Shown here: piece by piece, positions 1 through 10,409 of the stretch | How the letters are laid out: every line of letters begins with the position of its first letter | How positions within the stretch are numbered: position 1 is the first letter of the stretch | Assembly (NCBI GenBank): GCA_002724925.1 | Contig: PBQA01000014.1 | Coordinates: 1 to 64,000, forward strand | Length of the DNA stretch: 64,000 nucleotides | Direction of reading: 5' to 3' | Origin: Oceanospirillaceae bacterium | GTDB lineage: Bacteria > Pseudomonadota > Gammaproteobacteria > Pseudomonadales > Oceanobacteraceae | The notes under the pieces: generated by a model | Seen by the model: the letters and a program-made list of their open reading frames with translations, nothing else | Database searches by the model: none | What the model was told of the DNA's origin: nothing | Made by a program: the position numbers and the translations under genes

Positions 1-1
1 C

Positions 2-3000
2 GATGCTGGTACTGGCGATGATGCAATGACGGTTAATGATGCCAACTCAACGTTGACGGGTGCGGACAATGCACTGAACACAGCGAACTATGAGTTCACA
101 TCGATTGAAGTTGCAGACCTGCAAAGCAATGCCCTGACGGGTACCGCTGGTGTCGATACCTTCGACGTGACGGGCGCTAACGCTCTGACATCTGCGGATA
201 TCGATTTCACCAACGTTGCGTCAGTAGATGCCAACGACGGTGATGACCAGGTTAATACCAACGGTGCGACTCTGGTCAGTGATACAGGCGTGGCTGTTGA
301 TAACGCCCTGACGACTCAGCAGATTGCATTTACTTCGGTAGAAAATCTGGATTTGACGAGCGGTACGCTGACAGGCAGTGATGCAGCCGATAGCTTCGAA
401 GTAACCGGATCTGCTCTGACGGCTAATGCCATCACTGTGACCAGTGCAGCATCTGCTATTAATGCAGGCGACGGTACTGATGTCCTGACTGTTAACGATG
501 CTAATTCGACACTGACGGGTACTGATAACGAGCTCGACACAGCGAACTACCAGTTCACTTCGGTTGAAACGGCTGACCTCGCCGGTAATGCTCTGACGGG
601 TACTGCAGGTGTCGATACATTTGATGTCTCAGCTCCTAATGCTCTGACCTCGGCGGATATCGACTTCACTAACGTTGCCTCAGTCGATGCCGGCAATGGT
701 GATGACCAGGTGAATACCAATGCAGCGACTCTGGTCAGCCAGACCGATGGTGCGGGAACTGTGGCCGTTGATAATGCCCTGACGACTCAACAGATCGCCT
801 TTACCTCGGTAGAGAATCTCGACCTGGCCAACGGTGCTCTTACCGGTAGTGATGCGGCCGACAGCTTCGAAGTGACAGGTGTAACTCTGACTGCGAATGC
901 AATGACGGTGACCAATGCAGCGTCTGCCATTAATGCCGGCGACGGCGATGATGTTCTGATCGTGAATGATGGTAACTCAACACTCACAGGCACGGACAAC
1001 GAGCTCGAGACTGCGAATTACGAGTTCTCATCGGTTGAAGTTGCAGACCTAGCTGATAACGCTCTGACCGGTACAGCGAATGCCGACACCTTTGATGTGA
1101 CAGGTACGAATGCGCTGACGTCTGCAGGAATCGACTTCAGTAATGTTGAAGTCGTAAATGCAGATGACGGTGCTGACCAGGTGAATACCGATGGTGCCGA
1201 TGCGTCTCTGTTTGCAGAGTTTGGAAATGCGGTGGATTATGCACTCGAAACTCTGGGTATCACCTTCCGTGAGACAGAAAATGCAGATCTGAATGGCGGA
1301 ACGCTCACGGGTAGCTCAGAAGCGGATAGCTTCGAGGTAGCGGCTACTACTCTGACGGCAAATGCTATCAGCGTGACCAATGCAGCCACAGCAATCGATG
1401 CTGGTACTGGCGATGATGCAGTGACGATTAATGATGCCAACTCAACGTTGACGGGTGCAGACAATGCACTGAACACGGCAAACTATGAGTTCACCTCGAT
1501 TGAAGTTGCAGACCTGCAAAGCAATGCGCTGACGGGTACCGCTGGTGCCGATACCTTCGACGTGACTGGCGCTAACGCATTGACGTCAGCAGATATCGAC
1601 TTCACTAATGTTGCCTCGGTTAATGCGGAAAATGGCGATGACCAGGTCAACACCAATGGTGCGACTCTGACGAGTGAAGCAGGTACCGCGGTTGATAACG
1701 CCCTGACGACTCAACAGATCGCATTTACTTCGGTAGAGAACCTCGATCTGGCGAACGGCACGCTGATAGGCAGTGATGCGGCGGATAGCTTCGAAGTGAC
1801 AGGCACTGCCCTGACTGCTAACGACATCAATGTCACTAACGCTGACTCTGCAATTAGTGCGGGGACCGGTGATGATGCTTTGACGGTTAATGATGCCAAC
1901 TCAACGTTAACCGGTGCAGATAATGCACTGGATACAGCGAGCTATGAGTTTACGTCTGTCGAAATGGCTGACCTGCAAGGTAATGCTCTGACTGGAACCA
2001 CAGGGGCCGATACCTTTGATGTGACGGGTAGCAATGCTCTGACCTCCGCCGGTATTGATTTTACCGACCTTGCAGCTGTCGATGCTCTGGGGGGAGATGA
2101 TCAGGTGAATACCGACGGGGCTACTTTGGTGAGCGACGCAGGTACCGCGAGCGATAACGCATTAGAAACTCAGGGCATCGCATTCACGAATGTGGACTCT
2201 GTCGATCTTGCTAATGGTGCTCTTACGGCTACTGATGCAGCAGAGACCTTCAACACCGGTGCAACGTCGGGTCAGGTTGAAGTGAATGATATGACTATTA
2301 CTTCGGTAGCAACCATTGATGCTGGTGACGGTAATGACTCTCTGGTCGCTGCCAATGATGCTGTGGTTGCCCTGAATGGCACCGAGCTTGGCTTGATCGC
2401 ATCTGACATCGTCTTCAGCAACCTTGAAGCCGCGGGCTTGTCATCGGGAGCACTGAATGGCACCGCGGCCAACGATGAGTTTGCGTTAGTTGGGGAGAAT
2501 CAGTTCTTCAGTAACGGCATCCTGTTCAGTGACGTCGCGAATGTAGATGGCGGCACGGGCACCGACAGTATCACCACATCCGCTGCGACCTCGGCGGAGC
2601 TGACGGTTACCGATAATGCCCTGGTGGCACAGTCTATCCGTTTCGATGCGATTGAATCCGCCGATCTGTCTGGCGGTACCTTGAATGATGTTGCTGCTCA
2701 GACTGAGATTTTCACGCTGGGAGACGAGTCTGCTTCTGTAAGCACTAAAGAAATTCTGTTCACCTCAGTGAGTCAGGTTTCGGCGAATACCGATGATCAG
2801 ATTCAGGGTTCCACCGGCGATGATACCTTTACGATCCGCAGTGATGAGCAGGTTGCGGCTAACGACATTCTGTTCGATGGACCGCTGACACTATTGGGCT
2901 CCGACGGTGACGACACCCTGATCAATGAAATTGACGGTGTGCGTTGGGTGATTAATGCGGTTGGCAACGGTATTAACCAAGTGGGTAAGTTTACCTTCAG

Positions 3001-4255
3001 CCAGTTTGAATCTCTGTTCAATAATGCGGGTGATCTTGATCTCGCGACGTCGATGCAGGCTGATTTCAACGGTGAGAGTGTTTCCTTTGGTGATAACACC
3101 ATGACTCTGAACTTTGATGGCTCCGAGAATGTAGAGTTGCTGTCTACTTATGGTTCAGGGACTGCTGCTCAGGCAGAGGGTGACCCAATTGCGATCACAG
3201 GTTCTGTCACTGCCGATGAATTATTGATTCTGAGCTACGGTGATATTGAACTGCGGACTGACATTAACCTGATCTCTATTGAGACGCTTAATGGCCAATC
3301 CATTGATGTCACCATGATTCAGAATGGCGACCTTGTGATTCGCAATATCGCTATCGAAGGAGGGACCCTGGTTCTTGATAGCCTGGTCGCAGGCACAGGT
3401 GCCTTGACGTCCGAGACTGTTAACACCACGGACGTGTCGGCACTCAATGCATACATTGGTACGGGTGAGTCGGGCGTAGCGGGTGCCGGTGAATGGGCGA
3501 GTATCGGTGAGACTAACAACCAGTTGACGTTCGAAGTTGCGCTCAGGCTCGACCTCGAAGCGATTACGTTCGTTAGTCCGTTCTTCCCGAACGGCGCGCC
3601 ATTGGTCTACAACACTGAAGGTACAGAAACCGACTCTCTGATCAGCTCACAGTCGCCTGCGCTGGTTATCGTTGATAGCGTTGGTGACTTCTCGCAGCTG
3701 AATCCTGCGGTATTTGAAGCACTGTCTCCATTTATTGCTGATGCGAATGCTGTTGCTGGCTCAAGCGGCTACTACGCGAGCAGCGACGTACCTTCGACGT
3801 TGGATACTGAGTTGCTGGCGTCATTGCTGGCATCGTACGAGCCAACGGCCTCGGGTTCGCCGGAAGGCTATCAAGTCGGTGATGAGGAAGAAGACGAAGA
3901 TGCTCAGGCGTCAGGCTCTGGTATTAACACCGATGAGGAAATCCGTGTTGCATATTCAGATACTGGCGAAGTTCTGGGTGTGGTTCAGAATTATGTCTTC
4001 AAGGCGGGTGACTCGTTGTGGAAACTTTCTGAACGCTTCCTCGGAACCGGTTACGCATGGAACTCCATCATGCAGCAGAATCCTGAGATTGAAAGCCCAT
4101 CGAGCATCAAGAATGGTACGGTAATTCGTGTGATTAAGTCGGTCAGCGACGATGTTGCACAGGCAATTCAGCAGGCTCTGGACTCAGGTCTGGGTGTTAA
4201 GAAAGGCAATACTGTTACCTTCCCGGTGGATGCAAGATCACAGCTAAATATGTGA
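2..4255 (+). CDS. C-terminal part of a giant repetitive envelope protein with a terminal LysM domain (5' truncated by window edge)
   Basis: The frame is open from base 2 to the stop at 4255, so only the last ~1,418 residues are seen and the true start lies upstream. The first ~780 residues are five tandem units of about 155 residues, rich in Asp, Asn, Thr, Ala and Gly and almost free of Lys, Arg and Cys. Recurrent elements such as GxDTFDVTG, IDFTNVASVD and GDDQVNT look like beta-solenoid rungs. The units then degenerate, and a non-repetitive segment follows (about 930-1300). An acidic linker with EEEDEDAQ precedes a LysM-like domain near the C terminus (motifs FKAGDSLWKLSERFLGTGY and NPEIESPSSIKNGTVIRV, nt ~3985-4140), which suggests peptidoglycan binding. 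A surface or periplasmic adhesin/matrix role is inference. The spaced GD dipeptides recall RTX proteins, but the canonical nonapeptide arrays are absent. Confidence 0.85.
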   Translation, partial: DAGTGDDAMTVNDANSTLTGADNALNTANYEFTSIEVADLQSNALTGTAGVDTFDVTGANALTSADIDFTNVASVDANDGDDQVNTNGATLVSDTGVAVDNALTTQQIAFTSVENLDLTSGTLTGSDAADSFEVTGSALTANAITVTSAASAINAGDGTDVLTVNDANSTLTGTDNELDTANYQFTSVETADLAGNALTGTAGVDTFDVSAPNALTSADIDFTNVASVDAGNGDDQVNTNAATLVSQTDGAGTVAVDNALTTQQIAFTSVENLDLANGALTGSDAADSFEVTGVTLTANAMTVTNAASAINAGDGDDVLIVNDGNSTLTGTDNELETANYEFSSVEVADLADNALTGTANADTFDVTGTNALTSAGIDFSNVEVVNADDGADQVNTDGADASLFAEFGNAVDYALETLGITFRETENADLNGGTLTGSSEADSFEVAATTLTANAISVTNAATAIDAGTGDDAVTINDANSTLTGADNALNTANYEFTSIEVADLQSNALTGTAGADTFDVTGANALTSADIDFTNVASVNAENGDDQVNTNGATLTSEAGTAVDNALTTQQIAFTSVENLDLANGTLIGSDAADSFEVTGTALTANDINVTNADSAISAGTGDDALTVNDANSTLTGADNALDTASYEFTSVEMADLQGNALTGTTGADTFDVTGSNALTSAGIDFTDLAAVDALGGDDQVNTDGATLVSDAGTASDNALETQGIAFTNVDSVDLANGALTATDAAETFNTGATSGQVEVNDMTITSVATIDAGDGNDSLVAANDAVVALNGTELGLIASDIVFSNLEAAGLSSGALNGTAANDEFALVGENQFFSNGILFSDVANVDGGTGTDSITTSAATSAELTVTDNALVAQSIRFDAIESADLSGGTLNDVAAQTEIFTLGDESASVSTKEILFTSVSQVSANTDDQIQGSTGDDTFTIRSDEQVAANDILFDGPLTLLGSDGDDTLINEIDGVRWVINAVGNGINQVGKFTFSQFESLFNNAGDLDLATSMQADFNGESVSFGDNTMTLNFDGSENVELLSTYGSGTAAQAEGDPIAITGSVTADELLILSYGDIELRTDINLISIETLNGQSIDVTMIQNGDLVIRNIAIEGGTLVLDSLVAGTGALTSETVNTTDVSALNAYIGTGESGVAGAGEWASIGETNNQLTFEVALRLDLEAITFVSPFFPNGAPLVYNTEGTETDSLISSQSPALVIVDSVGDFSQLNPAVFEALSPFIADANAVAGSSGYYASSDVPSTLDTELLASLLASYEPTASGSPEGYQVGDEEEDEDAQASGSGINTDEEIRVAYSDTGEVLGVVQNYVFKAGDSLWKLSERFLGTGYAWNSIMQQNPEIESPSSIKNGTVIRVIKSVSDDVAQAIQQALDSGLGVKKGNTVTFPVDARSQLNM
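26..2338 (+). repeat. Five in-frame tandem repeats of ~459-471 bp inside the giant protein gene
   Basis: The marker NDANSTLTG (or a close variant) recurs, and the equivalent codon of each unit falls at 26, 485, 956, 1421 and 1880. Spacings are 459, 471, 465 and 459 bp, all multiples of three. Units differ by small in-frame insertions and by synonymous and conservative changes. Units 1 and 4, exactly 1,395 bp apart, are far more alike at DNA level than neighbouring units. From 2230 onward the pattern decays to recognisable but degenerate copies. Confidence 0.9.
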
Positions 4256-4322
4256 TCCTGCACACCTTGATTAGCCTGCCGCTGAGCGTTTGCGGCAGGC
4301 AGTAAAAGGCAGATAACAAAAA

Positions 4323-4355
4323 AGCCCCGCTCTTTCTGAAGAGCGGGGCTTTTTT
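4323..4355. terminator. Bidirectional intrinsic terminator between the giant gene and ridA
   Basis: A 12-bp perfect stem (AGCCCCGCTCTT / AAGAGCGGGGCT) encloses the loop TCTG. It is followed by Ts on the plus strand and preceded by As, so it can stop both the rightward giant gene and the leftward spoT-ridA transcript. Confidence 0.9.
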
Positions 4356-4381
4356 ATGGATGCTGCCCTGACTGAAACGTA

Positions 4382-4765
4382 TTAATCGATTTCCAGTACG
4401 CCGTCCATTTCTACGCCAACCGCTTTGGGTAATTCTTTAACGCCGATGGCTGCACGCGCAGGGTATGGCTGCTCAAAGTATTCCGCCATGATGGCATTTA
4501 CAGTCGCAAAGTTGCTCAGATCGGTAAGGAATATATTAAGTTTGGCGATCTGTTGCAGTGAGCCGCCAGCGGCTTCACAAACCGCGCTCAGGTTTTTAAA
4601 CACCTGATGGATCTGGGCTTCAATACCGCCTTCAACGATTTCCATGGTTTCTGGGATGAGAGCTATCTGACCAGACAGGTAAACCGTGCTGCCCACTTTA
4701 ACGGCCTGTGAGTAGGTACCGATGGCTTGAGGTGCTTTGTCGGTAGAAATAATTTCGCGACTCAT
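4382..4765 (-). CDS. ridA: RidA family 2-iminobutanoate/2-iminopropanoate deaminase
   Basis: This 127-residue protein has the usual RidA/YjgF length. RidA hydrolyses reactive enamine/imine intermediates released by PLP enzymes such as threonine dehydratase, protecting other PLP enzymes in the cytosol. The N-terminal IGTYSQAV and VYLSGQIAL segments are typical, and so is the late [10 protein letters not shown] segment, whose Arg is the substrate-binding residue of active members. The ATG at 4765 is preceded by AAAGGA. The gene lies 29 bp downstream of spoT in the same direction, an arrangement common in Pseudomonas relatives, and probably belongs to the rpoZ-spoT-ridA transcript that ends at the hairpin at 4323-4355. 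Confidence 0.95.
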   Translation of the reverse strand: MSREIISTDKAPQAIGTYSQAVKVGSTVYLSGQIALIPETMEIVEGGIEAQIHQVFKNLSAVCEAAGGSLQQIAKLNIFLTDLSNFATVNAIMAEYFEQPYPARAAIGVKELPKAVGVEMDGVLEID

Positions 4766-4794
4766 GGGAATCCTTTGTTCTGGTTAGGTTTGGG

Positions 4795-6927
4795 TTACTG
4801 ATTAGCTTTGGGATATTTTATGCGCACGATTCTCGAGACGCCGCGTATCGTTCTCAGGCGGCGTATCGTGCGTGCGAGATGCTTGCGGCCCTGAACACTC
4901 AAGGACAGATAAGTAACGCTGAGGCGGGCGTCCTGTTCTTCTACGCTGATTTTCTCAATGTTGGCTTCCGCCTGGTTTATCGCTGCAGCAACATCCACAA
5001 TGATGCCCCGACGGTTCTCCATGTATACTTTGAGGTCCACTGTAAACTCGCTGCTGATCTCTTTATCCCAGCTCAGGAATACGCACTTCTCAGGGTTGTC
5101 GCGATACTCTTCTACATTGCGGCAGCTTTCGGTATGAATAACCAGTCCACGCCCTGAGCTGACGTGCCCCAGAATCGGATCACCCGGAATCGGGCTGCAG
5201 CATTTCGCGAAGCTGACAACCAGACCTTCGGTGCCTTTAATTGCAAGGCGCGAGTTATCCTGGATCGAGTTCAGATCAATATCGGTATCGCGATTGGCAA
5301 CGAGCAGGCGACGAGCCATCAGTGGTGCCATGCGGTTGCCTGCACCTATGTCTTCAAAGAGATCCTCGAGCGCCTCTTTCTCTGTTTCTTTCAGAACCAG
5401 TTCGACATGCGCCGCGTCGATATCTTCCATGGTCTTACCCAGCGCGCTGAGTGCTTTATTGAGCAGGCGCTTACCAAGCTCAACAGATTCAGAACGGCGC
5501 TGAGTTTTAAGATAATTACGGATGTTCGAGCGGGCTTTACCGGTAACAACAAAATTGAGCCACGCCGGATTTGGCTGCGCATTTGGCGCTGTGACCACTT
5601 GAATCGTCTGGCCATTCTGTAAGCGCGCACTCAATGGAGCCAGCTGCTTATCGATGCGACAGGCAATACAGTGATTGCCAACATCGGTATGTACCGCGTA
5701 CGCAAAATCGACTGCCGTGGAACCTGCGGGTAGTTCCATAATTTTGCCTTTCGGCGTGAATACGTAGATTTCTTCCGGGAAAAGGTCGACTTTAACGTGT
5801 TCAACAAATTCAATCGGCGAGCCTGCATTTTTCTGCAATTCAAGCAGACTCTGGACCCACTGACGGGCACGTTGGGTGCCGCTTGTCTGATCGCTTTCGC
5901 TCTTATAAAGCCAGTGGGCCGCAATACCATGGTTGGCCATGGCTTCCATATCTTCGGTGCGGATCTGGATCTCAATGGGCACGCCGTTCTGACCGATCAG
6001 TGTGGTATGCAGTGACTGATAGCCGTTGGTCTTCGGAATAGCGATGTAATCTTTGAAGCGCCCAGGGACGGGCTTATACAGGCCATGCATAGCACCGAGA
6101 ATGCGGTAACAGTCGTCGACGGAGTCGGTGACGATACGGAATCCGTACACATCCATAATGTCACTCAGCGATTTACGCTGGTCGCGCATCTTGCTGTAGA
6201 TGCTGTACAGGTGCTTCTTACGGCCAAATACCCGGGCAGAGACGCCGCACTCGCTTAATCGGTTACGGATACTGGCGGTGATATTTTCTACGACTTCGAC
6301 ACGATGCCCACGTGCGGCTTTTACTGCCTTGCGGATCATCTCGGAGCGCATTGGGTAGATAGCTTCGAAACACAGCTCCTCCATCTCAACCCGTACGCTG
6401 TTCAGACCAAGGCGGTTGGCGATAGGGGAGTAGATATCGAGTGTTTCGCGGGCAATTCGGCGGCGCTTCTCAGGCTTGAGAGACCCCAGTGTCCGAAGGT
6501 TGTGCAGTCGGTCGGCGAGCTTAACCAGAATAACGCGGATGTCTTTGGCCATGGCCATCGCCATCTTCTGGAAGTTTTCAGCCTGTTGTTCTTCTTTGCT
6601 TTCGAAGTGAATGTGCGTGAGCTTAGACACACCATCCACGAGATCGGTCACTACATCCCCGAACTGAGCGGCCAGCGCGGCTTTCGGTACACCGGTGTCT
6701 TCAATAACGTCGTGTAGCATCGCAGCCATCAGACTCTGATGGTCGAGGTGCATCTCGGTAAGAATATTGGCGACGGCCAGGGGGTGAACAATGTAGGGCT
6801 CGCCGCTGCGGCGGCGTTGCCCTTCATGTGCCTGTTCCGCGTAAAAGTAGGCACGACATACCTGTTTGATCTGACTATGGCTCAGATACTGGGTAAGTCG
6901 CTCAGATAACGCATCAATGGTTGGCAC
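4795..6927 (-). CDS. spoT: Bifunctional (p)ppGpp synthetase/hydrolase SpoT
   Basis: This 710-residue RelA/SpoT-family protein makes and degrades the stringent-response alarmone ppGpp. The hydrolase HD domain is shown by HDVIEDTG (about residues 72-79) and DRLHNLRTL (about 138-146), both intact. The synthetase domain carries RFKDYIAIPKTNGYQSLH; the RFKD form is the one found in bifunctional SpoT/Rel enzymes rather than the ExDD form of RelA. A TGS domain follows (VFTPKGKIMELPAGS...), and the C terminus is an ACT domain (about 630-705). The start is GTG at 6927, giving MPTIDAL, which matches my memory of the N terminus of Pseudomonas SpoT. The Shine-Dalgarno sequence is weak. It lies between rpoZ (25 bp upstream) and ridA. 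Confidence 0.97.
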   Translation of the reverse strand: MPTIDALSERLTQYLSHSQIKQVCRAYFYAEQAHEGQRRRSGEPYIVHPLAVANILTEMHLDHQSLMAAMLHDVIEDTGVPKAALAAQFGDVVTDLVDGVSKLTHIHFESKEEQQAENFQKMAMAMAKDIRVILVKLADRLHNLRTLGSLKPEKRRRIARETLDIYSPIANRLGLNSVRVEMEELCFEAIYPMRSEMIRKAVKAARGHRVEVVENITASIRNRLSECGVSARVFGRKKHLYSIYSKMRDQRKSLSDIMDVYGFRIVTDSVDDCYRILGAMHGLYKPVPGRFKDYIAIPKTNGYQSLHTTLIGQNGVPIEIQIRTEDMEAMANHGIAAHWLYKSESDQTSGTQRARQWVQSLLELQKNAGSPIEFVEHVKVDLFPEEIYVFTPKGKIMELPAGSTAVDFAYAVHTDVGNHCIACRIDKQLAPLSARLQNGQTIQVVTAPNAQPNPAWLNFVVTGKARSNIRNYLKTQRRSESVELGKRLLNKALSALGKTMEDIDAAHVELVLKETEKEALEDLFEDIGAGNRMAPLMARRLLVANRDTDIDLNSIQDNSRLAIKGTEGLVVSFAKCCSPIPGDPILGHVSSGRGLVIHTESCRNVEEYRDNPEKCVFLSWDKEISSEFTVDLKVYMENRRGIIVDVAAAINQAEANIEKISVEEQDARLSVTYLSLSVQGRKHLARTIRRLRTIRGVSRIVRIKYPKANQ

Positions 6928-6952
6928 TAATATGCTCTATAAGAAAGGTCTA

Positions 6953-7213
6953 TCAGAATTCCTGATGACGGGTCTGTGCTTCGAACTCGGCGTTTGCACG
7001 AGCGGCTTCTTCCTGTGCTGCCATAGTCGCAGGAGTCACCAGGTCGTCAGCAATTTCACGCAGAGCAAGTACAGTCGGCTTGTCGTTCTCTTCGGCAACC
7101 ATAGGTTCCGCGCCATCAACCTGCATCTGGCGGGCACGCTTGGCGGCCAGCATCACGAGTTCAAAGCGGTTATCAACGTTTGTCAGGCAATCTTCAACAG
7201 TTACGCGAGCCAT
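6953..7213 (-). CDS. rpoZ: DNA-directed RNA polymerase omega subunit
   Basis: This 86-residue protein is the omega subunit, which binds beta-prime, aids RNA polymerase assembly and forms part of a ppGpp binding site. The N terminus [20 protein letters not shown] and the segment AAKRARQMQ are family hallmarks. The ATG at 7213 follows AGGAAAAACC. The C-terminal half (residues ~45-86) is variable and rich in Ala and Glu, as is usual. It sits between gmk and spoT, the standard gammaproteobacterial order, which links its expression to the ppGpp enzyme. Confidence 0.96.
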   Translation of the reverse strand: MARVTVEDCLTNVDNRFELVMLAAKRARQMQVDGAEPMVAEENDKPTVLALREIADDLVTPATMAAQEEAARANAEFEAQTRHQEF

Positions 7214-7298
7214 GGTTTTTCCTATGTGCGAATTAAATTCAGTGGAACCTTCTATTGTATTCGATTCCAGCGATAAAGGAAGAGGTCAGGTGAAAATC

Positions 7299-8769
<1,471 letters not shown>

Positions 8770-8788
8770 AAAAACTCCTTCCTGAAGG

Positions 8789-9715
8789 TCAGAGGTTAAG
8801 TGGCCCGACCGGTACGATGCCTGTCGGATTCAGCGCTTTTACAGAGTAATAACCGGCTTTAATATGATCAGGAAAAACCGTGCTTCTCACACCCGGTAAA
8901 TCCAGAGCTCTCTTCATGTAAGCATGAAGGTTGTGCATTTCTTTCAGCGTATTCCGGTTGCATTTGAATAAACCATGATAGGGCAGGTCGAAGCGAATCA
9001 GGGTGACGAATACGCGTATGTCAGATTCGGTAAAATCCTCGCCCAGAAGATAGGTCCGTCCATCACTGAGCTGCTTTTCAAGCTGGTCCAGCGTAGAAAA
9101 TACGTGCTGATATGCCTCTTCGTAGGCGAGCTGGGTAGTCGCAAAGCCCGCTTTGTATACTCCATTATTCAGGCTCTCGTAGGTCTCACTATTCAGAGCA
9201 TCAATGTCGTTTTGCAGGTGTTCAGGATATAAATCCAGAGCGTCAGCGTCGCTGGTGAAGTCATCAAATGCATGGTTCAGCATACGTAGAATATCGGCTG
9301 ATTCATTATTAACGATGGTGCGATTTTTCTTATCCCACAATACAGGTACGGTAGCACGACCGGTAAATTCAGGGTCTGCGCGGCTGTATATTTCATGCAT
9401 GTAGGTTGTGTCATCAAAAGGATCTGGCTCTGCGTCTTCAAAGCCACCGAATTGCCAGCCCTGGTCAGTGAGTTTTGGGTTCACGACAGTCACTGAAATA
9501 ACATTTTCGAGACCTTTCAGGGTTCTTGCCATTAGCGTGCGAGAAGCCCAGGGACAAATATAGGCAACATAAAGATGATATCGCCCTGCTTCCGCCGGAA
9601 AATCCGGGTCGCCTATCTGGTGTCTGAAAGAAGACGTCTGACGAACGAAGCGCCCGTCTTCATCCTTGTTCTGAACGGGTTGCCAGTTTTCCTGCCAGAT
9701 ACCATTGACTAACAT
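8789..9715 (-). CDS. yqjG: Glutathionyl-hydroquinone reductase (Xi-class glutathione transferase)
   Basis: This 308-residue protein is of the YqjG/PcpF/ECM4 type, which reduces glutathionyl-hydroquinones to hydroquinones with glutathione. The catalytic Cys lies in YICPWASRTLMARTLKGLE (about residues 50-68). NNESADILRMLN is the glutathione-binding segment, and the C-terminal helical domain carries the LGEDFTESDIRVFVTLIRFD block of the family. An AGGCAGG precedes the ATG at 9715. It sits 19 bp upstream of the dioxygenase gene and 84 bp downstream of the DoxX gene. The pairing with DoxX is the same as yqjF-yqjG of Escherichia coli. Confidence 0.93.
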   Translation of the reverse strand: MLVNGIWQENWQPVQNKDEDGRFVRQTSSFRHQIGDPDFPAEAGRYHLYVAYICPWASRTLMARTLKGLENVISVTVVNPKLTDQGWQFGGFEDAEPDPFDDTTYMHEIYSRADPEFTGRATVPVLWDKKNRTIVNNESADILRMLNHAFDDFTSDADALDLYPEHLQNDIDALNSETYESLNNGVYKAGFATTQLAYEEAYQHVFSTLDQLEKQLSDGRTYLLGEDFTESDIRVFVTLIRFDLPYHGLFKCNRNTLKEMHNLHAYMKRALDLPGVRSTVFPDHIKAGYYSVKALNPTGIVPVGPLNL

Positions 9716-9799
9716 AATACGCCTGCCTTGCTTCTGCTCTTTATAGATACACCGGACGCGTGCGTCCGGCGGTTAATGTGAAAGATGAAATGACTCGTT

Positions 9800-10264
9800 T
9801 TATGCAAACGATGGTTGGGCCTTCTGTAGGCGCAGTTTCTCTGAAATAACCTGATCAACAGACAGGCTGCCCGCGCCCTGAACCACCAGAGCGATACTGA
9901 CGACGAAGAGTGTCAGTGCATATTCGTAACCGTTGTTCGCCATAAACAGGCCATTACCAATGTGAACGCTGAAAATCGCAATCAGCATGGTAAAGGCGGT
10001 CAGAAGCGCCGCTGGGCGGGTCAGAAGACCAACTGCCAGCGCAAGGCCACCAAAGAACTCTGCGCTACCTGCAAGCAGGGCCATCAGGAAACCCGGCTCT
10101 AAACCAATACTGGCCATCCACTGACCGGTGCCTTCGAGGCCGTAACCGCCAAACCAACCGAACAGCTTTTGTGAGCCGTGGGCTGCCAGGATAAGTCCAA
10201 CCGGGATACGAAGGATAAGAGGAGCGAGGCCAGCATTGGATTCGAAGATTTTCTGAATGTTCAT
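9800..10264 (-). CDS. DoxX family inner-membrane protein (YqjF-like)
   Basis: This 154-residue protein has four predicted membrane segments: about 14-33, 55-78, 83-105 and 113-135. LILRIPVGLILAAHGSQKLF is the DoxX signature, and AGSAEFFGGLALAVGLLTR is the second block. DoxX proteins are membrane partners in quinone or thiol redox, though the exact reaction is unsettled. Its ATG at 10264 follows AGGAGA. It is the first gene of the leftward yqjF-yqjG-ygiD-like run and is divergent from the LysR regulator at 10410. Confidence 0.85.
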   Translation of the reverse strand: MNIQKIFESNAGLAPLILRIPVGLILAAHGSQKLFGWFGGYGLEGTGQWMASIGLEPGFLMALLAGSAEFFGGLALAVGLLTRPAALLTAFTMLIAIFSVHIGNGLFMANNGYEYALTLFVVSIALVVQGAGSLSVDQVISEKLRLQKAQPSFA

Positions 10265-10328
10265 AGTACGTCTCCTGTGGAGTTCTGCGTAAGTGATGTG
10301 TGTACTTTACGCCTTGCTCTCTCGTTGA

Positions 10329-10372
10329 TTAATAGGGTTTCGGTTGTCTTATTATCAATAATTTGTTGATAA
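10329..10372 (-). promoter_or_regulatory. Promoter of the DoxX-led operon with an overlapping LysR-type palindrome
   Basis: On the minus strand TTGATA (10358-10353) and TATTAA (10334-10329) are separated by 18 bp, a fair sigma70 promoter. The perfect inverted repeat TTATCAA-N7-TTGATAA at 10352-10372 covers the -35 element, the usual place for a LysR-family binding site in a divergent region. The assignment to the neighbouring regulator is inference. Confidence 0.5.
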
Positions 10373-10409
10373 TTGGATGTAATTATGGGTTGTCGTTATA
10401 GGGGAAGAT

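Noticed and set aside
1-2338. Tandem repeats considered as a CRISPR array or satellite DNA
   Set aside because: The period is ~465 bp, in frame and fully coding; there are no short identical repeats with unique spacers.
316-2472. Several 60-80-codon open frames on the minus strand inside the giant repeat gene
   Set aside because: They recur at the same repeat position and encode Ser/Val/Ala-rich strings. They result from the repeat's base composition and lack ribosome-binding sites.
2-4255. RTX toxin/haemolysin-type calcium-binding protein
   Set aside because: GD dipeptides occur once per ~50 residues rather than as consecutive GGxGxDxUx nonapeptides, and the C terminus is LysM rather than a type I secretion signal.
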